Assembly (NCBI RefSeq): GCF_003665065.1 | Contig: NZ_RCHR01000012.1 | Span: 1-64,000, forward strand | Direction of reading: 5' to 3' | Source: Oceanobacillus piezotolerans | GTDB taxonomy: Bacteria > Bacillota > Bacilli > Bacillales > Amphibacillaceae | Length of the DNA: 64,000 nucleotides | Part shown: positions 53,363-63,185 of the stretch, piece after piece | How the letters are laid out: the number at the start of each line of letters is the position of its first letter | Numbering within the stretch: position 1 is the stretch's first letter | The notes under the pieces: model-generated | The model's input: the letters and a program-made list of their open reading frames with translations, nothing else | Told to the model about the DNA's origin: nothing | Databases searched by the model: none | Translations under genes and position numbers: made by a program

Positions 53363-55243
53363 TTACTTATTCTTTTCAATCTCCTCAACTAGCAAGGATA
53401 ATTCTTCCCATCGCTCCATTTTTGCTTCTAATTCGGACTCTACCTCTTGCTGTTGGGTAAAAAGTTCCTGTACCTTCCCAGCATCACTGCCAGCATCGAT
53501 AATAGCTTGCTGCAATTCTTCCAATTTGGATTCTAACTCCATAATAACATCTTCTATTGTTTCATATTCCTTCTTTTCATTGTAAGAAAGCTTCCTTTTC
53601 GTTTCTTTCAATGGTTTTTGCTTTGGCTTCTCAAGTTTCGATTCTTTAATAATTGCTTGCTTCTTCTCCAAGTAATCACTATAATTCCCAAAAAGGTGGG
53701 TAATCTTGCCTTGCCCTTCGAATATAAACATCTCATCAATCACACGATCTAAGAAATAACGGTCGTGAGAAACAGTAATAACGACACCGGGAAAATGGTC
53801 TAAATATTCTTCGAGAACACTCAATGTCTGTGTATCCAAATCATTTGTCGGCTCATCTAAGAAAAGAACATTTGGCTCTGTCATTAACACTTTTAATAAA
53901 TACAGCCTTCTTTTCTCTCCACCGGAAAGCTTGCGGATATAGCTATATTGCTCATATCTGGAGAATAAGAAGCGCTCCAGCATCTGCTCAGCAGTAATGA
54001 CTTGCCCATCCTTTGTATGAATGACCTCTGCTACCTCTTTGATATAATCAATCATCCGCATTTCCCCATCGAGTTCCTGGTCTCCCTGGGTATAGTAGCC
54101 AATCTTTACGGTCTCACCAATTTCGATTTCCCCACTATCTGGCTCAATGCGACCAGCTAGCAAATTCAATAACGTAGATTTCCCAGACCCATTCGGCCCA
54201 ATAATGCCAATACGATCTCCAGGTATAATCAAATTGCTAAAATCTCGAATAAGAACTCGATCCTCATAAGTCTTTGAAATATTGGTTATTTCCATGACTT
54301 TTTTTCCTAATCTAGTCGAACCAACTTGAAATTCAAGATTTTGTTTTTTTGTATCAAAGCGTTTGTCTTTCATTTCTTCCACACGTTCAATCCGTGCCTT
54401 CTGCTTCGTCGTCCTCGCCTTTGCTCCCCTTCGTAACCAAGCAAGCTCTCGTTTAAGCGTATTTTGGTGCTTCGCCTCGTTTGCTATTTCGAGGGCTTCT
54501 CGCTCTGCTTTCTTCTCAAGGAACATCTCATAATTTCCTTCATAGATGTATAAATTACCCTTGTCTAATTCATAAATTTTATTGGTGACACGATTCAAAA
54601 AGTAACGGTCATGCGTCACAAGCAGTAAGGAGCCTTTATAGGTCTGCAAGTATTTTTCCAGCCATTCTACTGTGTCATTATCAAGGTGGTTTGTCGGCTC
54701 ATCCAAAATTAATAAATCTGCAGGCTGAATCAATGCCTTTGCAATCGATACCCGCTTCTTCTGACCTCCTGATAATTCCCCAACTTTCTTATCAAACATC
54801 GTGATTCCCAGCTTAGTTAACACAGTTTTTGCCGCTGTATTTGCTTCCCATGCTTCCGCTTCATCCATCTTTTGCTGCGTCTGCAGAAGCCTAGACTGAG
54901 CTAATTCGCTGTTTGGCTCTCTTTCCAGTTGAAGCAGTGCTTCTTCGTAGTCTCTCATCACTTTCATGATCGGAGCCTCACCATAATAGATATGCTCCAT
55001 TACCGTTTGATTTTCATCCAATTCTGGCTCTTGGGCTAGATATTCGATTCGATAATCTTTTGCATGGTGAATCGAGCCTTTCTCCGCTGCATCGATTCCA
55101 GCTATTGCTTTTAAAAAACTCGACTTACCTGTACCATTCACTCCAATTAATCCAATTCGTTCCTTTTCTGCTATCGTACAGGAAATATCATTGAACAGTA
55201 CTTTCTCACCATATGATTTATATATATTCTCTATCATTAACAT
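53363..55243 (-). CDS. yfmR: ABC-F family ATPase (Uup/YfmR-like)
   Basis: A 626-residue cytosolic protein with two ABC ATPase domains and no membrane part. Domain 1: GVNGTGKSS, LSGGQKKR, LLILDEPTNHLD. Domain 2: GPNGSGKST, LSGGEKRR, VLFLDEPTNDLD. An arm with AWLRRGAKARTTKQKAR lies between, and a C-terminal coiled coil (about 545-626) marks the Uup/YfmR branch. These proteins bind ribosomes and relieve stalling. Start ATG at 55243 after GAGGAAGA. Confidence 0.9.
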   Translation of the reverse strand: MLMIENIYKSYGEKVLFNDISCTIAEKERIGLIGVNGTGKSSFLKAIAGIDAAEKGSIHHAKDYRIEYLAQEPELDENQTVMEHIYYGEAPIMKVMRDYEEALLQLEREPNSELAQSRLLQTQQKMDEAEAWEANTAAKTVLTKLGITMFDKKVGELSGGQKKRVSIAKALIQPADLLILDEPTNHLDNDTVEWLEKYLQTYKGSLLLVTHDRYFLNRVTNKIYELDKGNLYIYEGNYEMFLEKKAEREALEIANEAKHQNTLKRELAWLRRGAKARTTKQKARIERVEEMKDKRFDTKKQNLEFQVGSTRLGKKVMEITNISKTYEDRVLIRDFSNLIIPGDRIGIIGPNGSGKSTLLNLLAGRIEPDSGEIEIGETVKIGYYTQGDQELDGEMRMIDYIKEVAEVIHTKDGQVITAEQMLERFLFSRYEQYSYIRKLSGGEKRRLYLLKVLMTEPNVLFLDEPTNDLDTQTLSVLEEYLDHFPGVVITVSHDRYFLDRVIDEMFIFEGQGKITHLFGNYSDYLEKKQAIIKESKLEKPKQKPLKETKRKLSYNEKKEYETIEDVIMELESKLEELQQAIIDAGSDAGKVQELFTQQQEVESELEAKMERWEELSLLVEEIEKNK

Positions 55244-55431
55244 AAGCAATCTTCCTCAAATCTTCTGTTAAAATTCTATCTTTCTATCTAAGTTTAGCTT
55301 AGTGACACGTTTTTTTCCACTTTATCCCGACTGGCTGTAAAATCCCCTACTTTAAAAATATATATGTAACTCATTTGTAACTTCATTCCTTTATTATGAA
55401 CAACGTTCAAACTAAAAAAGGGGGACGTTAC

Positions 55432-57189
55432 TTGTTAAATGTAAAAGCGATGTATCTGTTAGGTTGGATTGGTCTCTTGGCTGTTCTTGTATTTATTATT
55501 CCTATAAGTACAGAAGCAGCCGGCACAACGGTCAAAGGCACACATGGAGGAAAGACATACCAGCTTTATCTTCCTGATAAGTTTAGTGAAGATGAAAGCT
55601 ACCCATTAATGGTAATGCTTCATGGTTGTACACAAGATGCCACCCAATTTGCAGCAGGCACAAAAATGAATGCGCTTGCAGACAAAGAAAGATTTATCGT
55701 TCTTTACCCTGAACAAAACTCTGGAGCAAACATGAATAAGTGCTGGAATTGGTTTGAGACCGCCCATCAATCTCGAGGAAGTGGCGAGCCAGCTGCTATT
55801 GCCGGTATGGTCCAAAAGATTGAAAGCGATTACGTAATTAGTGACAATCAAGTATATGTTGCTGGTCTTTCAGCTGGTGGAGGAATGAGTGTTATCATGG
55901 GGGCAACTTATCCAGACCTGTTTGATGGAATCGGTGTAGGAGCTGGATTGGAGTACAAAGCAGCAATAACTATGGTCGAGGCTTTTACAGCTATGTCAAG
56001 TGGGGGACCTGATCCGGTAAATCAGGGCAAACTTGCGTATCAAGCAATGGGCAGCAGAGCACAAACGTTGCCAGTTATTGCTGTTCACGGTACTTCTGAC
56101 TATACCGTTAATCCAATCAATAGTGACCAAATCATCAAACAATGGGCTACAACTAATAATTATGTTGAGACTGGCTCATCAACTGGTTGGATAGATGACA
56201 CTCCAGACCATACAGAAAATTTGCAAGTTCCAGGAGGCAGAGCTTACACAGTTTATGATTATCATAATACGGAAGGCAAGCTTTGGATGCAGAAAGTAAT
56301 CGTACAAGGTATGGGGCATGCATGGTCAGGAGGAAGCACAGCGGGCAGCTATACAGATCCCCAGGGGCCGGATGCTAGTCAGATGATGTGGGACTTTTTC
56401 CAAGAGGTTGGCGACCGTCCTGATATCGTTACCACAACCGCTAATCCAAAAGGCGGAACTTATCAGGATTCCGTTGTTGTAGAACTTCAAGCCGATAGGG
56501 AAGCGACAACCTACTATACCTTAGATGGAACAGGACCAACCACTGATTCTACCGTTTATACGGAACCAATTACTATAGACAAGGACACAACCCTTAAGTT
56601 CTTCAGTCAAGATACGAGCGGAATAGCAGAAAACATTAAAGTGGAAGAATATAAGATTACAGATATTGTACCGGGTGATGAGACTGTTATCTCGTCTATT
56701 GCAAGTGAAGATGGATTTGTTGGAAGGTATGCAGTTGATGGAAAAGGAAATGGAACTGTAAAAGCTGGTGATAAAGGCATGTATAATATCGATACGTATC
56801 GAGGTATTCTTTCCTTTGACACAAGTAATCTTACCGAACCTATCCATCATGCGAAAATCAGACTGTACAAAAAAGCATCTCAAGGTGTGGTCAACTCTCT
56901 TCAAGTCGATGTTAAAAAAGGAGTATTCGGCAGCAGCTCAGCAATTGAACAAACCGACTTCGCAAGTACACCTTCTGCATCGAATATAGCAACCAGTAAA
57001 AACTTTGGAGGAGAGTACATCGAAATTCTACTTCCAGAAAGCAGTTATATTCACATTAACCAAAGTGGTAAAACACAATTCCGATTACAGGCAGCTACAA
57101 CGGCAGGATTTAATGCAAATAGCATAGAGTTCTATGGTGGAGAAGAGGAAAGCAAAGCTCCGCAACTAATAATAAATAGCCAGAATTGA
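55432..57189 (+). CDS. Secreted PHB-depolymerase-type esterase with accessory domains
   Basis: A 585-residue extracellular hydrolase. Signal peptide about 1-31 (ending STEAAG). The alpha/beta hydrolase domain (about 35-325) has the nucleophile in GLSAGGGMS, the oxyanion region VMLHGCTQD and the final His in MGHAWSGG; it suits polyhydroxybutyrate, feruloyl or acetylxylan esters. It is followed by a chitobiase/HEX-C-like module (YYTLDGTGPTTDSTVYTEPI) and a C-terminal DNRLRE-like carbohydrate-binding domain (about 420-585). Start is TTG after GGGGGA; the ATG at 55396 lacks a site. Confidence 0.87.
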   Translation: MLNVKAMYLLGWIGLLAVLVFIIPISTEAAGTTVKGTHGGKTYQLYLPDKFSEDESYPLMVMLHGCTQDATQFAAGTKMNALADKERFIVLYPEQNSGANMNKCWNWFETAHQSRGSGEPAAIAGMVQKIESDYVISDNQVYVAGLSAGGGMSVIMGATYPDLFDGIGVGAGLEYKAAITMVEAFTAMSSGGPDPVNQGKLAYQAMGSRAQTLPVIAVHGTSDYTVNPINSDQIIKQWATTNNYVETGSSTGWIDDTPDHTENLQVPGGRAYTVYDYHNTEGKLWMQKVIVQGMGHAWSGGSTAGSYTDPQGPDASQMMWDFFQEVGDRPDIVTTTANPKGGTYQDSVVVELQADREATTYYTLDGTGPTTDSTVYTEPITIDKDTTLKFFSQDTSGIAENIKVEEYKITDIVPGDETVISSIASEDGFVGRYAVDGKGNGTVKAGDKGMYNIDTYRGILSFDTSNLTEPIHHAKIRLYKKASQGVVNSLQVDVKKGVFGSSSAIEQTDFASTPSASNIATSKNFGGEYIEILLPESSYIHINQSGKTQFRLQAATTAGFNANSIEFYGGEEESKAPQLIINSQN

Positions 57190-57194
57190 ACCAA

Positions 57195-57352
57195 AGGCGT
57201 AAGCGCCCGTTTAGCAACGTACAAACTGGAGCACTCCGCAATGAGATAAAGGAAACACGATGAATGTAGTGAGTCGATGTTGACTTATCGTAGTGGAGGG
57301 GTGTGAAGTTAGCTAGTTGCTGGGCGCTGAAGCCGGACGTGGCCTTTCTTGT
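57195..57352 (+). repeat. Dispersed intergenic element, copy 3 of 3 (internal deletion)
   Basis: Same order and orientation as copy 2: GCCCGTTTAGCAACGTACAA, then TTATCGTAGTGGAGGGG and CTAGTTGCTGGGCGC. About 45 bp present in the other copies (TGGGACTGCGCAATGC and what follows) are missing here. Lies between the convergent esterase and ribH genes. Confidence 0.8.
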
Positions 57353-57397
57353 ATTAAGAATAATCCAAACTGCAAGTTTTATAATTTCCTATATACA

Positions 57398-57442
57398 GAA
57401 AAAAATCGAGTAGTGCATTAAAATGCATTACTCGATTTTTAT
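57398..57442 (-). terminator. Terminator of the rib operon
   Basis: On the minus strand AATCGAGTAATGCATT / AATGCACTACTCGATT followed by TTTTTT, directly after ribH. Confidence 0.9.
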
Positions 57443-57909
57443 TATCCCAACTGCTTCAAAATATTTGCCATTTCAATGGCATTAGAAGCACATTCTGAAC
57501 CTTTATTGCCTGCTTTTGTTCCTGCACGTTCAATGGCTTGTTCTATTGTCTCCGTTGTTAATAATCCAAAAATAACCGGCTTTCCAGTTCTTGCAGAAGC
57601 ATTTGCAATTCCTTTCGCCGCTTCATTACATACGTAATCAAAGTGTGGAGTCGAGCCACGAATGACTGTCCCTAATGAAATTACTGCATCATACGAATCG
57701 TTTGCTGCCATTCTTTCTGCAATCAGCGGCAGTTCGAATGCGCCCGGAACCCAGGCAACATCAATGTTTTCTTCCTCTACTCCATGTCTTTTTAATGTAT
57801 CGATTGCTCCATCGAGTAACTTATTCGTAATAAATTCATTAAATCTTGCTACTACAATCCCAATCTTTAAGTCTGTTCCTACTAAATTTCCTTCAAATCT
57901 TTTTCCCAT
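57442..57909 (-). CDS. ribH: 6,7-dimethyl-8-ribityllumazine synthase
   Basis: Condenses 3,4-dihydroxy-2-butanone 4-phosphate with 5-amino-6-ribitylaminouracil. The 155-residue protein has [16 protein letters not shown], the WVPGAFELP substrate loop, [14 protein letters not shown] (catalytic His) and [17 protein letters not shown]. Likely forms a 60-subunit capsid. Last gene of the operon; GAGGAGA precedes the ATG. Confidence 0.96.
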   Translation of the reverse strand: MGKRFEGNLVGTDLKIGIVVARFNEFITNKLLDGAIDTLKRHGVEEENIDVAWVPGAFELPLIAERMAANDSYDAVISLGTVIRGSTPHFDYVCNEAAKGIANASARTGKPVIFGLLTTETIEQAIERAGTKAGNKGSECASNAIEMANILKQLG

Positions 57910-57913
57910 TATT

Positions 57914-58534
57914 TTATCTCCTCACATAGATTTTTTCTTGTTTTTTTCTATACGTAATTAAATCTGCAATCGTAATCAACTTTAAATCAAACTCTTCTGC
58001 TATTCTTTCTAAATCCGGCATTCTTGCCATTGTTCCATCATCTTTGATAATTTCACAAATGACACCTGAAGGATATGCACCACTTAAGTAGGCTAGATCG
58101 ACTGCCGCCTCTGTATGACCAGGTCGCACGAGCACACCGCCATCTTTGGCAATAAGCGGAAAGACATGTCCTGGCATTTTAAAATCTTGAGCCGCTGTAT
58201 CTGATTTTGTTAATGCCTGGATGGTTAAGGATCTTTCTTTCGCACTTATACCGGTTGTAGTATCGATATGGTCAACAGAAGTTGTAAATGCAGTCCGTAA
58301 CGGATCGCTACTATCCTGTATCATCATTGGCAGATCTAATTGCTTAGCACGAACCTCAGTTATTGGGGTGCAGACAAGTCCTTTTCCATGTGTAATCATA
58401 AAATTAATTACCTCAGATGTTGCTTTTTCAGATAAGGCAATAAAATCTCCTTCGTTTTCTCTATCCTCATCATCTGCTACAATAATTACTTTTCCGGCTT
58501 TCAAATCTTCAATTGCTTCCTCAATCGTATTCAT
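57914..58534 (-). CDS. ribB: 3,4-dihydroxy-2-butanone 4-phosphate synthase, RibB only
   Basis: Makes the four-carbon unit of riboflavin from ribulose 5-phosphate. The 206-residue protein has [16 protein letters not shown], the [13 protein letters not shown] and [20 protein letters not shown] motifs. In Bacillus the gene is normally a RibBA fusion with a C-terminal GTP cyclohydrolase II. Here the protein stops right after [20 protein letters not shown], where the second domain should start, and ribH follows four bases later. So the cyclohydrolase half has been lost from this locus. Confidence 0.94.
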   Translation of the reverse strand: MNTIEEAIEDLKAGKVIIVADDEDRENEGDFIALSEKATSEVINFMITHGKGLVCTPITEVRAKQLDLPMMIQDSSDPLRTAFTTSVDHIDTTTGISAKERSLTIQALTKSDTAAQDFKMPGHVFPLIAKDGGVLVRPGHTEAAVDLAYLSGAYPSGVICEIIKDDGTMARMPDLERIAEEFDLKLITIADLITYRKKQEKIYVRR

Positions 58535-58548
58535 TCCTTCACCCCTTT

Positions 58549-59199
58549 TTACATGAATCCATTGCTTTTTAAAAAATCCGCATCTATCTCTGACTTTTGT
58601 TCTACCTGTTCACGTTGCAGCATATGTTGAACGTGCTTAGCTAACATATCGCATTCAATATTTACCTTATCACCTTCTCCTTTCCCCCCAAGTATCGTTT
58701 CCGATACGGTATGAGGGATAAGGGAAATGGTAACCAAGTTATTTTCTATTCCAAACACCGTCAAACTCGTACCATCAACGGTAATCGAACCCTTATGCAG
58801 TACATAGCGTGAAAGTTCCTCTGGAATTTGAATCTGGTAGTAAACCGCATTTTGTTCTTTTTGTTTTTTTAAAATTTCCCCAACACCATCCACATGTCCA
58901 GAAACAAAGTGTCCCCCAAATCTTCCATTTGCTAGCATAGCACGCTCCAGATTGACCTTCGACCCTGCTTTCAAGTCCTTTAGGGAGGTCGATAATATCG
59001 TTTCTGGCATCGCATCAACCTGGAATGAATTCTTTGTATAATTGGTAACAGTTAAGCAAATACCATTCACTGCAATACTGTCGCCAAGATGCACATATTC
59101 TAAGATTTTAGTTGATGTAATCGTCATCTCTACAGCTTGCTCTGATACCTTTTGTATCTTTTCTACTTTTCCTATTTCCTCAATGATTCCAGTAAACAT
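58549..59199 (-). CDS. ribE: Riboflavin synthase alpha subunit
   Basis: Dismutates two lumazine molecules into riboflavin. The 216-residue protein has the two lumazine-binding repeats starting [15 protein letters not shown] (1-97) and [15 protein letters not shown] (98-200), with [16 protein letters not shown] and [16 protein letters not shown]. First gene after the FMN riboswitch; in B. subtilis ribD would come first, and it is absent here. Confidence 0.95.
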   Translation of the reverse strand: MFTGIIEEIGKVEKIQKVSEQAVEMTITSTKILEYVHLGDSIAVNGICLTVTNYTKNSFQVDAMPETILSTSLKDLKAGSKVNLERAMLANGRFGGHFVSGHVDGVGEILKKQKEQNAVYYQIQIPEELSRYVLHKGSITVDGTSLTVFGIENNLVTISLIPHTVSETILGGKGEGDKVNIECDMLAKHVQHMLQREQVEQKSEIDADFLKSNGFM

Positions 59200-59303
59200 G
59201 TATTTTCCCCTTCCTTCCCTTAGCCTGTTGATTATCAGTCTAGGTTGAACTCAAGCTAGTATGACATCTTCGCCTTCCCTTCAGAAGCAGTCTATATAAA
59301 TCG

Positions 59304-59333
59304 AAAAAAGCCTACAAGGAATCCCTCGTAGGC
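59304..59333 (-). terminator. FMN riboswitch terminator
   Basis: On the minus strand AGCCTACGAGG / CCTTGTAGGCT followed by TTTTTTCG. About 85 nt downstream of the aptamer, positioned to stop transcription when FMN is bound. Confidence 0.85.
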
Positions 59334-59417
59334 TCTAATGGTAATAGTTAGAATTATCAGACTAACACAAAGAAGCTATGTATAAATCCATATACAATAG
59401 AAAATGTGCGTCATCGA

Positions 59418-59556
59418 TTCCTTCTCCCATCCAGACTTTCACTGTCGGCTCTGGATTCACACCAGATCCACCGCTTGGCTGACGCCGCACGGGTCACGGA
59501 CTTAGAAGCATTGCTTCAACACCGCCGGTAGGGAATTTCACCCTGCCCCGAAGGAA
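59418..59556 (-). promoter_or_regulatory. FMN riboswitch (RFN element)
   Basis: On the minus strand the P1 helix TTCCTTC/GAAGGAA (59550-59556 with 59418-59424) encloses the conserved blocks GGGGCAGGGTGAAATTCCC, ACCGGCGGT, GCCAAGCGGTGGATCTGG, GTGTGAATCCAGAGCCGACAG and GTCTGGATGGGAGAAGG. These are diagnostic of the RFN aptamer. It controls ribE-ribB-ribH by premature termination. Confidence 0.97.
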
Positions 59557-59580
59557 ATTGCGTATTTAAATGTTATTTGT

Positions 59581-59609
59581 ATTATACATGCGCTACTTAC
59601 TTTTTGCAA
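59581..59609 (-). promoter_or_regulatory. Promoter of the rib operon
   Basis: On the minus strand TTGCAA (59604-59609), a 17-bp spacer and a perfect TATAAT (59581-59586), about 25 bp upstream of the aptamer. Confidence 0.85.
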
Positions 59610-59769
59610 CCCTCTTTATTTGAGAAGAGATTAAATGGAAAAATCACTTTTATAGGAAACCGCCCATATTTTCAGAAAAACGCTCACATCTCTAAAATAC
59701 CGCTTGATATTTTTGAAAAAATGCTTTTAAGTCGCTGAGACGATTATTTACGACATAAGCAACACCTAA

Positions 59770-60273
59770 TTATAACTCCATTGCCGATAGTTTCTCCACC
59801 ATTGCTTCATATGTCATTGCACCATACCCCTTGTAGGTAATCTTTCCTTCGGGGTCTATCATATATGTCGTTGGAATTGGACTAATTCTATATTGAAGAG
59901 CCACTGAGCCTTCTACATCAAGTGCAATAGGAAAGCTAAGAGAGAATTCATCTTTAAATTTTTGAACATTACTTTTCTTTATTTCTGTATCTGTTAAATT
60001 AACTGCTAACACAACAACATCATTCTGATCGTAAAAATTTTGCATATCTGGCATCTCATCACGGCATGGCGGACACCAGGTTGCCCAGAAATTAAGCATT
60101 ACTGCCTTCCCGCGGTAATCGGATAATGTTACTTTTTCACCTGTCAATGATTCTAATTCAAAATCAGGAGCTTGATTACCGACTTCAAGCCCGGTATTCT
60201 CTTTGGCCATCACGCTTCCTGTTGGCACAATTAAAAGCATCATCAACAACAGAATGAATATTTTTTTTGCCAT
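59770..60273 (-). CDS. ResA-like thiol-disulfide oxidoreductase
   Basis: A 167-residue extracytoplasmic thioredoxin-fold protein. N-terminal signal peptide or anchor (about 4-22), then NQAPDFELESLTGEKVTLSD and the redox motif NFWATWCPPCRDEMP. The cis-proline follows in ISPIPTTYMIDP. It may reduce apocytochromes c or other disulfides outside the membrane. Start ATG at 60273 with GGAGGA upstream. Confidence 0.9.
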   Translation of the reverse strand: MAKKIFILLLMMLLIVPTGSVMAKENTGLEVGNQAPDFELESLTGEKVTLSDYRGKAVMLNFWATWCPPCRDEMPDMQNFYDQNDVVVLAVNLTDTEIKKSNVQKFKDEFSLSFPIALDVEGSVALQYRISPIPTTYMIDPEGKITYKGYGAMTYEAMVEKLSAMEL

Positions 60274-60404
60274 TTTCCGTCCTCCTATAAACAAAACTGT
60301 AGGAATATTGTTCCACTGACTTACCTGATTCATACTTAGACTTTCTTTATTAGCTATTTCCGTTTTGTTATAATGGAACATAATTTAATGAAGGAGGGTT
60401 CTCT

Positions 60405-61394
60405 ATGCCACTGCCAAAAGGACAAGCGAATTGCATTACCGATATTGAAGGCGTTCAAGTAGGTCATGTTACCTTATATGAAAAAATGGATCAGGAAAAT
60501 ACAATATGTACGGGAGTAACCGCGATTCTCCCACATAAAGGGAACCTTTTTAAGGATAAAGTACATGCTGGAGTTGCCATTATTAATGGCTACGGCAAAT
60601 CAGCAGGGCTTATACAAATTGATGAATTAGGCCTTGTTGAGTCACCTATCATGCTAACAAATACGCTTAGTATTGGCCCTGTTCTACAAGGTACATTAAC
60701 GTATATGCTGGAGGAGAATCAAGATATTGGTGACAATACAAGCACGATTAATATTGTCGTAGGGGAATGCAATGATGGCTACCTTAATTCCACTCGCCTA
60801 CAAGCTGTAAAACCTGAACATGCCATTGAAGCGATTCAAGTTGCATCAGATGAACCTGCTCAAGAGGGTGCAGTTGGTGCAGGTAAAGGAACAATATGTT
60901 TTGGTTATAAAGGTGGCATAGGAACTTCTTCCCGGGTTATAACAGCAGGTGGAGAAACATATAAAGTGGGCGTGCTGGTTCAAAGTAACTTTGGTAACCG
61001 GGATGAAGCATTGTTTGCTGATTTTAAGAAGAAAGAATTAGATACACCAGATGGTTCTATCATGATTATTATTGCAACAGATGCCCCTTTATATGGTAGA
61101 CAGCTAAAACGATTGGCTAAGCGGGCCGCAGCTGGACTTGGAAGAACGGGAAGTCACATTGCCCATGGAAGCGGGGATATAGCAATAGCCTTTTCCACAG
61201 CGAATAAACATCGCCATTATGCTGATACAGTTCTTGAATCCTTAACGTATATAAGAGACGGCCATCCAATTATGAATGACCTTTTCCTCGGAGTCGTTGA
61301 AGCAACCGAAGAAGCAGTTATTCGTTCCTTACAGATGGCAGAAACAACAGAAGGCAGACAAGGAAGAAAAGTAGAACGAGCCCCTTTAAGTTAA
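60405..61394 (+). CDS. P1 family peptidase (DmpA/aminopeptidase type)
   Basis: A 329-residue N-terminal-nucleophile-like peptidase/esterase of family S58. N-terminal NCITDIEGVQVGHVTLYE and CTGVTAILPHKGN, the middle GKGTICFGYKGGIGTSSRVI, and the autocleavage site in PDGSIMIIIATDAPL, where the chain would be cut before Ser. It likely removes small N-terminal residues or acts on beta-peptides. GAAGGAGGG precedes the ATG. Single gene with its own terminator. Confidence 0.92.
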   Translation: MPLPKGQANCITDIEGVQVGHVTLYEKMDQENTICTGVTAILPHKGNLFKDKVHAGVAIINGYGKSAGLIQIDELGLVESPIMLTNTLSIGPVLQGTLTYMLEENQDIGDNTSTINIVVGECNDGYLNSTRLQAVKPEHAIEAIQVASDEPAQEGAVGAGKGTICFGYKGGIGTSSRVITAGGETYKVGVLVQSNFGNRDEALFADFKKKELDTPDGSIMIIIATDAPLYGRQLKRLAKRAAAGLGRTGSHIAHGSGDIAIAFSTANKHRHYADTVLESLTYIRDGHPIMNDLFLGVVEATEEAVIRSLQMAETTEGRQGRKVERAPLS

Positions 61395-61411
61395 AAGGGG
61401 CTCGTTTTATC
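61374..61411 (+). terminator. Terminator of the P1 peptidase gene
   Basis: AACGAGCCCCTTT / AAAGGGGCTCGTT perfect stem followed by TTATC; the left arm includes the last codons of the gene. Confidence 0.8.
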
Positions 61412-61433
61412 GCAGGCTGAGTGAAGTTTCACC

Positions 61434-62312
61434 TTATTTAGATTTTGCCATAAAAGATTTCGGCACATCGGCACGGAAAAGCATCAATCGATTATTATAC
61501 GGATGATGGAAACTAAGGACCTTTGCATGCAATCCTAATCGGCCAATCGGATTCTCAGATGCACCATATTTTTTATCTCCAACTATGGAATGCCCAATAT
61601 CTTGCATATGCACCCGTATTTGATTCTTTCGTCCGGTTTCTAATTGTAATTCCAGTAAGCTGAATCTCCCATTTGACTGAAGCTTTTTATAATGAGTGAT
61701 TGCAAGCTGACCATCGTTTTTCACTGGACTTGAGTACACCATATGCGTTTTGCTTTCTTTTAACCATGATTTTATTTTTCCCGTTGGGTTCTTGACATCG
61801 CCTTCTACTAACGCGACATACGTTCTTTCCTTTACCATGTCTTTCCAGTCATCTTGCAGTTTACGTTTTACTTTTTCTTTCTTTGCAAACAGCATGACGC
61901 CTGACGTATCCTTATCTAATCGGTGTACGATAAAGATGCGACCCTGTGGGTTCTTTCGCTTTACATATTCAGTAAGCTGAAAATAAGCGGTAAGCTTCTT
62001 TTCCTTCTCTGTTGCAATCGTCAGCAGTCCAGCATCCTTATTGATTACAATAATGTCTTCATCTTCAAATAAAATCTTCATGCCAGTAAGTACGTCTTCC
62101 CGCTTAGCAACTTTGTTTTTCATGATGCTAACGGTTTGACCGGGTTTAAGCGGATAATTATATTTTGTTTCCATATGATCATCGACACTAACTTGTCCCC
62201 TAGCAAGAATGGATTTCACTGAATTACGGCTTCGATTTTCCATTACGCTTAAAAGGAATTTAAGTAGTTCTGTTGGTTCTTTTACTGTATAAGTCAAGTC
62301 TTTCTGTTCCAT
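61434..62312 (-). CDS. RluA family pseudouridine synthase
   Basis: A 292-residue RNA pseudouridine synthase. N-terminal S4-like domain (about 15-70, SRNSVKSILARGQVSVDD), then the catalytic domain with the aspartate in VHRLDKDTSGVMLFAK, and RKNQIRVHMQDIGHSIVGD. Similar proteins modify 23S rRNA or tRNA; the exact target is not evident. AAGGAGTAG precedes the ATG. Confidence 0.92.
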   Translation of the reverse strand: MEQKDLTYTVKEPTELLKFLLSVMENRSRNSVKSILARGQVSVDDHMETKYNYPLKPGQTVSIMKNKVAKREDVLTGMKILFEDEDIIVINKDAGLLTIATEKEKKLTAYFQLTEYVKRKNPQGRIFIVHRLDKDTSGVMLFAKKEKVKRKLQDDWKDMVKERTYVALVEGDVKNPTGKIKSWLKESKTHMVYSSPVKNDGQLAITHYKKLQSNGRFSLLELQLETGRKNQIRVHMQDIGHSIVGDKKYGASENPIGRLGLHAKVLSFHHPYNNRLMLFRADVPKSFMAKSK

Positions 62313-62463
62313 ATTTCTACTCCTTAGGTAAGAAAAAATGTTAAGTAATCATTTCCTAATACTTAACATTATAGATATTGAATTAAATATGCAACTTATT
62401 TTTAACTAGCATAGATCTTTGCTTGCAACAACGAAATCATTCATTCTTGCAAGAATGAGGAAG

Positions 62464-62694
62464 TTAATCTTCATCCTTCACATCTATATCTTCAGGAATA
62501 GGTTCATTTAAGTATTCTAAAATCATATGCCGATATTTCTCGACTTGTTCGAAATGGGTTGTAAATTGCTGTTTATTAATTAAATATTGTTCTCCGTCAT
62601 GTACAGCCCGAATACGTCCTTGTAATACTAATGCAGAAACTTTATTCTCAGGCATAGAAAGGTATTCAGCAGCTTCACCAATTGTTAGGTACAC
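62464..62694 (-). CDS. Excisionase-type helix-turn-helix protein
   Basis: A 76-residue protein whose N-terminal half (YLTIGEAAEYLSMPENKVSA, then LVLQGRIRAVHDGEQYLINK) is a MerR/excisionase-type DNA-binding fold. The C-terminal tail is acidic. The start is GTG with AAGG upstream. There is no integrase or phage gene nearby, so it is more likely a small chromosomal regulator than a prophage excisionase. Confidence 0.8.
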   Translation of the reverse strand: MYLTIGEAAEYLSMPENKVSALVLQGRIRAVHDGEQYLINKQQFTTHFEQVEKYRHMILEYLNEPIPEDIDVKDED

Positions 62695-62718
62695 CCTTAT
62701 TCCACCTTTCTTCTTAAC

Positions 62719-63000
62719 TTAGTCTGTTAACACATCATGATATTCAGGAGTTTCTTCTAGTTTTCTTTTCGCATAGGGACACAGCGGCTTTATCTTTTTC
62801 CCTTCACTGCGTGCATATTCGACAACCTTCTCTACCAGTTGCCCTGCTATACCCTGACCACGCAGTTCATCAGAAACGTAAGTATGATCCACAACAATTC
62901 TATTTCCACCAGATCTTACAAATGTAATTTCTGCTAGAGGCTCTTTTACACTCTCACCTACATAAAATTTATTTTCCGCTTTGTTAATGGTTGTTGGCAT
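62719..63000 (-). CDS. YjdJ-like N-acetyltransferase (GNAT)
   Basis: A 93-residue minimal GNAT protein: NKFYVGESVKEPLAEITFVR, then VVDHTYVSDELRGQGIAGQL with the acetyl-CoA loop RGQGIAG, and IKPLCPYAKRKLEE. This compact form matches the YjdJ/Gcn5-like family with a conserved cysteine after the core. Substrate unknown. The ATG at 63000 follows GGAGGAGAA. 24 bp before the HTH gene, so probably an operon. Confidence 0.87.
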   Translation of the reverse strand: MPTTINKAENKFYVGESVKEPLAEITFVRSGGNRIVVDHTYVSDELRGQGIAGQLVEKVVEYARSEGKKIKPLCPYAKRKLEETPEYHDVLTD

Positions 63001-63185
63001 AAGTCGAATTCTCCTCCTCATTCATATTCTCTACTATTTATTATACCCATATTCTTTCTATTTTTGTACAAATCCCTTTAAATGGATATGGCACCAAAAA
63101 TTTACAACAAATTAACATTTTCCTGTTATACTCAAATAGTAACAGTCCTAATGTACTAGAATATCCACTAAAAAGGAGTCCACAT

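Noticed and set aside
62464..62694. Prophage excisionase
   Set aside because: No integrase, phage or attachment-site sequence is visible around it; such small HTH proteins also occur as chromosomal genes.
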